64,000 nucleotides of DNA from Pelecanus crispus. Its lineage: Eukaryota; Chordata; Aves; Pelecaniformes; Pelecanidae. Of this stretch, positions 39,211 to 47,649 are shown in pieces; the stretch's first letter is position 1; each line of letters starts with the position of its first letter. The translations under genes were made by a program, and so were the position numbers. The DNA is taken from the NCBI RefSeq assembly GCF_030463565.1, contig NC_134662.1:1116001-1180000 (forward strand), in the 5' to 3' direction. The notes below the pieces were generated by a model. That model was not told the origin of the DNA. It saw only the letters and a list, made by a program, of their open reading frames with translations, and did not search any database.

Positions 39211-42200
39211 CTACCAAGGCAACACAGAGGCAGGTTTAACTCACAGCACTTCCAGACAGAAAAACTACCCCAGGTTCAAGGCAGCTGCTGCCCCCATTTT
39301 CCCCACTTTTCCAGGGCTTTGGGACCTTACAAGACCACCTCATACACACTGGAGGAGTCCCACGCACTGGGAAACCTTTGCACAGATCCTGTATGACTTC
39401 AGGATGTGTCTGCAAATCCCTGCTGCTCTTCCTTGCATGCAAAACCCCCTCAAACCCTTCAGCAGCACCATCTCCAGCCTGGGGACTGGCCTCTGCTTTG
39501 CTTGAAAGGTTTCCAAGCAAGGTGGCAGCCAGCAAAGCTGTTACAAAGACAGAGTCTTGGGCCAAGACCTGAATCATAAGCCTCTCCTGGTTTCAGCATC
39601 CCTCCCAGTTCCCTGCATGACTCCTCCCAAGGATGCAGCTTTCCCAGGGAAGCAGGGGACAAGCTGGGCTCAACACCAAAGGGGTCTAGTCCCAGCGCAC
39701 ACCACTGGGAAGGAAGAGCTCGTACTGACCCGAGAGGTGTTTGGCACAGTTTGTGTCAGCTTTGAGGTCGTGGTCACGATCCCGAGTGGAGAAGGGCAGC
39801 TGCCTGAAGTCCCCAATGGCATTTTCCAGCTCTCCAGACAGAGGTCCCAGCAGGTTGAGTGTGTAGGCTGTGCTCTCGCCACCAAGGCTGAAGACAAACT
39901 GAACCACTTGGGAATTTCCCTCCCAGTCTTCCAGTTCAATCAGGAGATCATATCTTCCCTCTTGGACAAGGTGATGTATCTTCTCCAGGCCCAGCCAGAA
40001 GTCACCTGAAACAAGACACATTGCATTGGCTGCAGGGACACAAGCATGCCGTGCAAAGCAGACATGTGAACAGGCTCTAGAGACAAACAGGACACTGCAG
40101 CATTTGAATTGCTGTCTGGCACCTGCAGGGCAAGTCAGGAAGACCAAGGACTCTTGCTCCACAAGCAGCGTCCCCCCACCTCCTCAGCCCAACACTGTGC
40201 TCCAGCACACAGAGATCTCCAGGGTCCAGTAAGGGGGAATAACTTGTGCTAAGATATCACTTAGCCCACAATAAGAAGATAGACACCATCATCCACCTAC
40301 CATGAAGGTCTCCAAAGCCATTCTTGTAGGCATCCCAAAGCTGGTCAAAGTCCACAGAGCCGTCTGTGCGCCTCTGGATCACTGTCCAGCCACCTTCTGC
40401 AGGCAGAAAAGACACAGTCATTTGGGGTTACCATTCGCAAGACCACCATGCAAAGTGCTGCAGGACATCTTCACTGTTTTACCTGTGGTCATGTCGCAGT
40501 AGACTTTGAAGGGCTGAGACCCTGCAGGCTGCACCTGGAAAACACCGCTGCTTTGCTGCCCGGCCAGGAAGAGCTGGTGGCAATCCTCCGGGAGCTCTGC
40601 AGGGAAAAGAAACAGCCATTGAGAAGACAGCACCGAGACCCACGTTCTCAGCAGGTTGCTCCTACCATGGCCCCAGCACTTGCAGCCCTGGCCACGCGCC
40701 TGGCCAGCTGTGCACAGTGGTGGCTGTGGCTCTGGACATGTGCCGGAGATGAGGGCCCCCGACTTCAGCATCTCTAAACACTGTGACCCTGTATCTTCCC
40801 ATTTATCCAAATGGAGCTCCTTGGGCTTCTGTCCAAGGCAGAAGCCAGGCATCGGGCCAGGCTGGGGTGACCTAGGCTGGAGAGCACGGCTCCCCATCAA
40901 GGAGAGACCTGAGGAGCTTCCCAGCTCCCTCTGCGCCTGTGGCAGGCAGGAGCAGCCCATTTGGAACGGGGTAATGCCAGGGGCAAGCCAGGGCCAAGCA
41001 TCCCCATCCCACCCCAAGGCTGAAGCAGTCTGAAAGGGCCTCAGGGGCAGAAAGAAACCCCAAGTCCTGGTGTCAGGAAGGCACCCAAACATCCAGCACA
41101 CGACCTCTTGCTCCCAGCAACTGTGGTGACCCCCAGCCAGACGTCCCACTGGGCAACCTGCCACCAGCAAGCGCGGGGCCAGGCTGGGCTGACCCTTTTG
41201 CCCAAGACACACCGACCAGGGCAGGGAAGGGGTGGGTGGACCGCAGGGAGCCCCAGCTCATTGCACGAGCTGATTGCCCAGGGTGAGGCCACCCCCCAGC
41301 TTGCCCCCCTCCATCCCCACACCAGCCGGGCTCCCACCTCTCCTTCCGCCCCTGTGGGGACTTTGCCCAGAGCTGCCAGCAAAGCACCGTTTCAACAGTG
41401 CTGATAAAAGTCCATCTAGGAACCACCACCCGCAGCACTTGGGGAGAGACAGGGGGTAAAAAAAACCTGTTACAAAACCCGAGTCAAAAGGCCGCAAGAG
41501 GATGTGCAGGGCGCAGTCAAGGGGCTCTTTGTCAACTGGGACAGGTGCCCCCATCACCCCCAGACAAAGGGGGGTCTGTTCTGCCTGCATGAGGGTGGAA
41601 TGGATTTTGGTGGCTCACAGCTGCTGCCAGCATGACCCCAAGACAGACGGGTGAGGAAACCCAAAGACAAGCCCTGGGCTGTGCCGGGGTGCTGGCTGCC
41701 CCCGCAGCCCCCCTGTGGGGTCCCCTTTGCGGTAGCTGCCCCCAGGGTGAGGGCTGGCACTGTGAGCCGGGGCAGCAGCAGGGAGAGGGGCCTCCCCAAC
41801 AGCCACACGGCTTCATGTGGGGCAGAAGAGGGGAAAACGGGGTCTTTGAGCTGCTGAGGGCAAGAGCAGCCCCCACGGGGCATCGGGGAGCCCTGATGCT
41901 GCAGCAGTGGGAAGAGCGGAGCCACAGCTGAGGGAAAGGTCCAGGGGGGCCCAGGGGACAGCAAGATGACACCTGCCACCACCTTTCACCCATTCCCCCC
42001 ACCCTGACCCCCCCAGTGAACTTTCCCCTCCTTGGCACAGGCAGCCCCTCTCCCACTGGGACAGCCCCACAGCCAGCTTGGCTGGACTCGCACCGCTGTT
42101 AACACCTCGCACCCCCGGGCCGATGCCAGCGCAGGACTGGTGCCACCAAGCCCAGCAGTGCACTCATGGGACAAGCCTGTGGCCCCAAGCCTGTGTGCAC

Positions 42201-45200
42201 GTGGATTGAGGGCGAGCATTTTGCACAAAGGATCAAAAACACACAAAGCCACCCAGCGCTGCGGGGAGGCCAAGTGCAACCCCAACATCCCCACTTTCTA
42301 GGTGAAGGCAGCCAGGGAAGTCAAAGAAGGCTCAGGGGAAGGAAAACCCACAACCTGACCCCACAGCTGCAGCAACCCTGGCTGACAAGCACGGCAGAGG
42401 TGCCAGAGGCTGCTGGGCTCGCCCAGCCCCGCAGAGCTCCCCTCCTCCTCACCCACCGTATCTCCCAGCATCAGCAGGACAGTGCCCGGGCGGATGCTCA
42501 GTGCCCTCAGTGTGCAGAAGTCAACCCCATCCCTGTCTGTTTTTTCTTTTTTCTGGGCCCTGGCCACACTAACTGCATTCAGATCTCTTCTGTTTTCCTT
42601 GTGCAACAGGGACTTTCAAGCAGCTGAATGAGATGCAGCTGCTTGAACAGCCTCATCTCAATCTTTTTGTTTGAGGAACACACTCGTTAGTTCCAGTTCA
42701 TGTTGCACATCCGTATGGCACCAGCAGAACAACAAGACCTCCTGGCTGCTCTGGATGTTTTTCTTTCCCTCCCACTTTATTTAGCTAAACAAGACGAAAG
42801 AATCAACAAGGCTGGCTGGAGCTGCCCCAGGCATGGCACGGTGTTTACCCAACAGGATCTCCAGGCATGACAGGAGGTCACCAACCTGGGATAAACACCC
42901 TTTCTTGCAGATGGCAGGGCATGCCTGGAGCTGTTTGCATCGCCTCCCCCTCACCCTCCCCAGCCCAACCCAATTATTTTGGAGTCCCAGCGCTGCAGGG
43001 AGAGCGTGAGCAGGGCTCTACCTTTCCCCTACTCGGCTGGCTGCCAGAGAGCTCAGGCTCTGCCTAAAGACGTGATCCTCTTTCTGCTAGCGATTAAACC
43101 TTTCACTCTCCAGGCTGCTTCAAGCCTTCAACTTTCACATGCTTGGCCCTGTGCCATCTCTGGCCTGAAAAAACTTGTGTTCACTGGATGCAAATAAAAG
43201 GGTCTTTCTGAAAGGGCTGCTGGTGGAGTTCATCGCTGTTCCCCGGGGCCATGCCGGCACTGCAGCTCTGTCTGACAATAGACAGGGAGCCGCCGGCACA
43301 AGACTTCGACACTTGCCTGCTCTAAAAGCAGCCACAAGCCTCCCCACGCAGAGGGCATGGGGCTGGCCCGCCAGATATTGTGTGCTTTAAGATGTGCCAG
43401 AAGACTTGCTAATGAGAGGAAGCCAATTTGTTTTCTGTCAGTGATATCAACATCAGGGATTAGGCAAGAGAAGGGGGAGCTCACAGCTGAGCTGGGTGGG
43501 AGGGAGCCAGTATGCCCAGGGTCTCCCCATCAGGGAGAACGCAGCACAAGAAGGTGCTGAGCTCCTGCACCCCCCGCCTCACAGCTGTGGGCCCTCACGG
43601 CCTCCCGCCATGCTTCACAAGGGTTGTTGTACCCAGCACGCATCAGCCGGTGCAGAGCAGACAGCACAGCCTACATCTGCCAACCAGTAAGCACCAAAAA
43701 CCCAAACCCATCTCCCTGCACCCCACTTTCAGCATAACCGGAAAGCGGAGCAGGGTGGCTGGACTAGTTGGACTAGATGACCTTTAAAGGTCCCTTCCAA
43801 CCCAAACAATTCCAAGATTCACTACGGAGGGCAAGTCATGAAGCAGAGCTGGGAAAAAGTGGGGGGAAAAGAGGTTTTGAGACAGTTTTCTGGCTTGCTA
43901 GTGCTGCTCTAGCCAAGGGAGGCCACACATAGCCCCAGCTGTGGGCTGGCTAGCCCCACCAAGCCAAGCACCAGGAAGAGTTTGGAGCCCCACGTCCCAT
44001 CTCCTTGTCCACATGGATTCTGCAGCTCTTTGTTCTGCCCACCCAGTTTTCAGGCACACCAGTGACAGCTCCAGGCTCCACATGCAGATTACCATGTGTT
44101 TTCCCATAGCTATCCCTGCTTTAAGCCCTGGGCAGGATTTCCCCATGCATCCTCACCCTGCCTGGTTTCTGTTTGGCTCATGCTGGACATTGCCAGACAG
44201 CTGCACAGACGGAGCCAGCACCATGATTTAGCTGACATAACATGAGAGCAGCTGCTCCTGGCCAGCAAACCCTGTGGGGACACCAGTTCCTGTCCAGGAG
44301 GGAGGCTGCAGGATGCAGTGCAGCTGGGGACACCCACTCTGCTGCCCTTCGCTCTGTGGGAGCTCCTCCAGCCCCCTCGCTGGCAGAGAGGATGCTCCAG
44401 GCAGAGCCAGGAGTTCCGGATGCAGCATCCACTCTGGTACACATTTCCCATTGCTGTGAGTGTCTGGTGCCTTCACTGCCCGGGTGTTTGCTGCAGCTCA
44501 GCACCTTCCGCTAAGGATAGTGTGAGCCGAGGCACTTGTCTTTTATGCATGACCATATGAGCCAAGGGAGACAAACTTACAATGATCTAGCTCTCTTCTC
44601 ACGGTCCAGGGCTCCCTAACTCTCCCCTCCACCAGCAGGCAGACTGAGAAGCAGACCCTGCCTGGTGAAGTGAGAGCAGGTGAACAAGAGTTAAATCCAA
44701 GGAGCAGAGATCCTCCTTTCCTGCTTGCATTCAACCCCCCACCTGCCAACCCTCTTTGACAAATACCTGCTAGCAGCATTTCTCCACTCCCCATTGCATT
44801 CTTAATATCAGGCAGAAAAATTCCTCTTAAATCCTTAAATTCCTGCTGGACTAATACTGATCCAGAAGGCTAGGATCCTGCCCATGCTCCAGATCCCCCC
44901 AGTCTGGCCAAACTCCCAAGCTCTGGTTTTGCAAGCAAATCTCACATCCTGACTCAGGACAACTGAACCTTTTGTTTCCCAATGGTTGCAACTGCTGCAG
45001 GTTTGCTCTGGCGTGGAACAGCACAGGCAGATACTCACTCTGTGTCAGCATGGGCTCCCCGCTAGCATTCTGGCTCTGGTTGGTGAGGCTGAGGCTCTTC
45101 TTCAGGTTCATCTTCCACTTTGGAGACTGTGTTTTGTTGTCCTTCAGGTGCAAGGGGATCAGTAGATTGACCTAAAAAAAGGCACAAGTCAGAATGATTT

Positions 45201-46652
45201 TTCTCTCAGCTCATTTTCAGTGCTGGTACTCAGGGGAGCTGATCAGCCAAGGCACCAGCTGCTCCCCGGTGACCAGAGCTGGGGCTGAACTTGCCTAGAA
45301 ATCTTGAGGAATAGGAGACACCCGAGGCTGACAAAGCCAGAAATTATTGTGGTTTTTCACACCCATGCTAACGAGTTTGTTCTGCAGATAAACTCAAAGG
45401 AAGAGCCCCAAGAGGCTCTGCTCCCACACGCCAATTCCTCCTATTGCTCTGTGCAAATGCTCGGCAAGCTTGCAGTTTGCTACCCTTGCACCAATGCTGC
45501 AGCACAAGGACCAGGGCCACTGCCTTTGCAGGGTCCCCAAAGCCAGGGAGCAGCGGCACAGCCAGTTCTCCTGTCACCAGAGCGCGGTGCCAGCTTGGCT
45601 GCCAGGGCAGCTCACACGGGGGTCCCCACAGCATGCAGAACCAGGCTGCGGTCCCCCAGCCGCAGAGCGGGACAGCAGCTCACCTTGCTCTGCAGGCTTT
45701 TAATCTGCAGATTCTGCTTGTCCAGCTTGTACTGCTGCTGCTTGATCTTCTGCAAGAGCTCCTCGATTCGCAAGTTCTGCGCATCCATCAGGGACTGTGG
45801 GGGGAAGAGCCAGGTGAACCCCGCAGCTCTGGGGAGATGTGGCTGTGCTGCACGCGCTGCACGGAGCCCGGCAGGCCAGTCCCCCCGGCGGGGCTGGTCC
45901 CCACGGGTGCTCCCGGTGCCCCCAGGACCGTCAGGTGTCCCCCCGCTCCGGGCTGCCCCCCCCCAGCTGCCCCCTTCCAGCCGCTCCCCTTACCCCGGGA
46001 GGGTCGGGGCGCCCAGTGCCCTTCCCGCGGCCGCCCCCGGGAAGGCAGGGACCCCTCCCCGCTTCCCCCCGGGCCGCTCCCGGTGCCCCCGGGCGGGGCG
46101 GCTCCCCCCGGGGCTGCGGGCGATGCTCACCTGCAGCGCTCCCAGGTCCCGGGCGCTCTGGTTACCGGCCGGCCGCGCCTGCAGCGCCAGCCGGACGCGG
46201 CCCTCCAGCTGCTCCAGCCGGCCCTGGATCTCGGCTTTGTCGGCCGCCACCTCCTCCAGGCGCTGCCGCAGAGCCTCGGAGAGGTTGAGCAGCTGCCGGC
46301 CGCGGCCCTCCAGCTCCCGCACGCTGGCCCGCAGCCGCTCGCCCCGCTCCTGCGCCTCCCGCGCCTGGCGCAGCAGCCGCCCCATGGAGCTGTTGTGGGC
46401 GCTCAGGCGGCTGCCGAGCTCCCGCATCTGCCCCTTGGTGCGGTCCACGTGCTCCTTCAGGCCGTGGCCGAGCTGCAGCAGCCCGTGGGCGATCACGTTC
46501 ACCTCGTCCCAGGAGGCGAACTGCGCCCGCCGCTCCTTGCCGCCGCCCGCCGCCGCCCGCCGCTCGGCCCCGGGCCGCCCCGCTGCGGGTCCCGGTCCCG
46601 CGGCCGCGGCCGCCGCGGCGCACAGCAGCAGCGCTGCCCCGGCGAGCTGCAT
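39029..46652 (-). CDS. ANGPTL4: ANGPTL4, angiopoietin-like 4 (seven coding exons)
   Basis: Coding exons are 46652-46131, 45794-45684, 45171-45039, 40596-40483, 40396-40301, 40005-39730 and 39210-39029. They give 1434 nt and 477 aa, every border is GT-AG, and the phases are 0, 0, 1, 1, 1, 1. The secreted protein inactivates lipoprotein lipase through its N-terminus; the C-terminal fibrinogen-like domain (about 257-477) has separate roles. A signal peptide (1 to about 25) precedes the lipase-inhibiting SE1 segment (about 44-67, [18 protein letters not shown]). The Glu equivalent to human Glu40 is Glu50. Coiled coil covers about 70-211. The fibrinogen domain keeps Cys261, 289, 412 and 425 and the GGWWF...NLNGKYFRS and [12 protein letters not shown] signatures, closest to ANGPTL4. 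It is longer than human (406 aa). The cysteines equivalent to human Cys76 and Cys80 are absent, as is an RRKR-type linker site. Synteny with RAB11B supports ANGPTL4 rather than ANGPTL3. Confidence 0.95.
39730..40005 (-). CDS. ANGPTL4: ANGPTL4 coding exon 6
   Basis: A 276-nt exon lies between TTGTTTCAG and CTCTCGG|GTCAGT. It encodes residues 326-418, from [14 protein letters not shown] through ELEDWEG and [12 protein letters not shown] to [22 protein letters not shown]. Cys412 and the acidic loop of the domain are present. Confidence 0.96.
40301..40396 (-). CDS. ANGPTL4: ANGPTL4 coding exon 5
   Basis: A 96-nt exon lies between CTGCCTGCAG and TTCATG|GTAGGT. It encodes residues 294-326 ([20 protein letters not shown] and the following residues through NGFGDLH), a core of every fibrinogen-related domain. 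Confidence 0.95.
40483..40596 (-). CDS. ANGPTL4: ANGPTL4 coding exon 4
   Basis: A 114-nt exon after TTTTCCCTGCAG ends at ACCACAG|GTAAAA. It encodes residues 256-294, the beginning of the fibrinogen-like domain (LPEDCHQLF...GVFQVQP...FKVYCDMTT) with the first disulfide pair, Cys261 and Cys289. Confidence 0.95.
40597..45038 (-). other. ANGPTL4 intron 3
   Basis: At 4.4 kb this is the largest intron of the gene. In human the PPAR response element lies in intron 3. I looked for a DR1 element (AGGTCA N AGGTCA) and saw no good match. A CR1 tail fragment (43757-43821) brings TGACCT and AGGTCC half-sites. An AT-richer block around 43370-43470 (GATATC, GATTA and TAATGAG motifs) could be an enhancer. 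Shorter introns lie at 39211-39729, 40006-40300, 40397-40482, 45172-45683 and 45795-46130. Confidence 0.75.
43757..43821 (+). mobile_element. CR1 LINE tail fragment
   Basis: The extreme 3' end of a CR1 element (TTGGACTAGATGACC, TTTAAAGGTCCCTTCCAACCC, then a decayed AATTCCAAGATTC tail) lies in ANGPTL4 intron 3, antisense to the gene. Confidence 0.8.
45039..45171 (-). CDS. ANGPTL4: ANGPTL4 coding exon 3 (linker)
   Basis: A 133-nt exon after TTTTTTTAG ends at ACACAGA|GTGAGT. It encodes residues 212-255, the linker between the coiled coil and the fibrinogen-like domain. The linker has three N-glycosylation sequons (Asn223, Asn242, Asn246) and Lys/Ser-rich stretches, but no RXXR or RRKR convertase motif such as the one at which human ANGPTL4 is cut. 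Confidence 0.92.
45684..45794 (-). CDS. ANGPTL4: ANGPTL4 coding exon 2
   Basis: A 111-nt exon (37 codons, phase 0 on both sides) lies between CCCCCCACAG and AGCAAG|GTGAGC. It encodes [20 protein letters not shown] and the following residues to SLQSK, a heptad-like coiled-coil segment (175-211). It matches the human ANGPTL4 segment around LKAQNSRIQQLFHKVAQQQ. Confidence 0.95.
46131..46652 (-). CDS. ANGPTL4: ANGPTL4 coding exon 1
   Basis: A 522-nt exon of 174 codons ends at CTGCAG|GTGAGC. It encodes the signal peptide ([11 protein letters not shown] plus an alanine run), a basic stretch with KERR (39-42), the SE1 motif (44-67) and a long coiled coil to residue 174. N-glycosylation sequons are at Asn87, Asn123 and Asn164. 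The stretch [13 protein letters not shown]...QGRLEQLEG resembles the corresponding part of ANGPTL3 more than human ANGPTL4. The start was chosen for the hydrophobic signal peptide, the GCC context and a TATA-like box 47 bases upstream; the frame stays open further upstream only through repeat DNA. Confidence 0.92.
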
Positions 46653-46698
46653 GGCTGCCCGGCCGCCTCCCAGTGCGCGCCCCGCTGCCGCGCCCCCG

Positions 46699-46706
46699 CT
46701 TTTATC
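46699..46706 (-). promoter_or_regulatory. TATA-like box of ANGPTL4
   Basis: On the minus strand GATAAAAG lies 47 bases upstream of the ATG inside GC-rich DNA, where an AT-rich octamer is conspicuous. A start site about 25-30 bases downstream would leave a 5' UTR of about 20 bases. This supports MQLAG as the true N-terminus. Confidence 0.6.
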
Positions 46707-46926
46707 GGCGCCCGCGCACCGCGGCGGGGAGGGCCCCGGGACCGGCCCCTCCCCGCCCGCCTGGCCCCGCCGCTTTGTTCGCCCCCCGCCGCCGGCCCCG
46801 GCCTCGGGCCGCCCCGCACCCGCCGCCCGCCGCAGCCCCGGCTCCGAGCCCCGGCCGCCCCCCGCCCCGGGCAGCCTCGGACCCTCGCCGCTGAGCCCTG
46901 CCCGCGCCCGCCCTGGCACCCGCCCT

Positions 46927-47646
46927 GTCCCCATCCCCGTCCCTGTCCCCATCCCCGTCCCCATCCCCATCCCCATTCCCATCCCTGTCCCTATCCCCAT
47001 CCCCATCCCCACCCCTGTCCCTATCCCCATCCCCATCCCCGTCCCTATCCCCATCCCCGTCCCTATCCCCATCCCCGTCCCTGTCCCCATCCCCGTCCCC
47101 ATCCCCGTCCCCATCCCCGTCCCCGTCCCCATTCCCATCCCTGTCCCTATCCCCATCCCCATCCCCACCCCTGTCCCCATCCCCATCCCCATCCCCGTCC
47201 CTGTCCCCATCCCCGTCCCCATCCCCGTCCCCATTCCCATCCCTGTCCCTATCCCCATCCCCATCCCCACCCCTGTCCCTATCCCCGTCCCCATCCCCGT
47301 CCCTATCCCCATCCCCGTCCCTGTCCCCATCCCTGTCCCATCCCCATCCCTGTCCCTATCCCCGTCCCCGTCCCCATCCCCGTCCCTGTCCCCATCCCCA
47401 TCCCCGTCCCCATCCCTGTTCCCATCCCCATCCCCATCCCTATCCCCGTCCCTGTCCCCATCCCTGTCCCTGTCCCTGTCCTCATCCCTGTCCCCGTCCC
47501 CATCCCTGTCCCCATCCCTATCCCCGTCCCTGTCCCCATCCCTGTCCCTGTCCCTGTCCTCATCCCTGTCCCCGTCCCCATCCCTGTCCCCATCCCCGTC
47601 CCCATCCCTGTCCCCATCCCCATTCCCATCTCCATCCCATCCCTGC
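46927..47646. repeat. 720-bp hexanucleotide array (CCCCAT/CCCCGT/CCCTGT variants)
   Basis: About 120 tandem hexamers of the form CCCNRT (CCCCAT, CCCCGT, CCCTGT, CCCTAT), shuffled into longer patterns; no stops on either strand. The minus strand is a dense series of GGG runs and could form G-quadruplexes. The phase shifts by one base near 47336, where a unit is shortened. Open frames of 781 and 880 codons on plus (Pro-Ile-Pro-Val or Pro-His-Pro-Arg repeats) and Met-Gly-Thr-Gly frames on minus are translations of this array, not genes. Confidence 0.95.
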
Positions 47647-47649
47647 TGA

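Larger units (their letters stand above)
46000..46925 (-). promoter_or_regulatory. CpG island over ANGPTL4 exon 1 and promoter
   Basis: GC- and CpG-dense sequence covers coding exon 1 and about 270 bases upstream. It ends where the hexanucleotide array begins. Exon 1 has strongly GC-biased codon use (mostly Leu-CTG, Arg-CGC/CGG, Ala-GCC) compared with the later exons. Confidence 0.75.

Noticed and set aside
40597-45038. A PPAR response element (DR1) in ANGPTL4 intron 3
   Set aside because: Isolated AGGTCA-like half-sites occur (for example near 42868-42880), but none forms a direct repeat with one-base spacing close to consensus.
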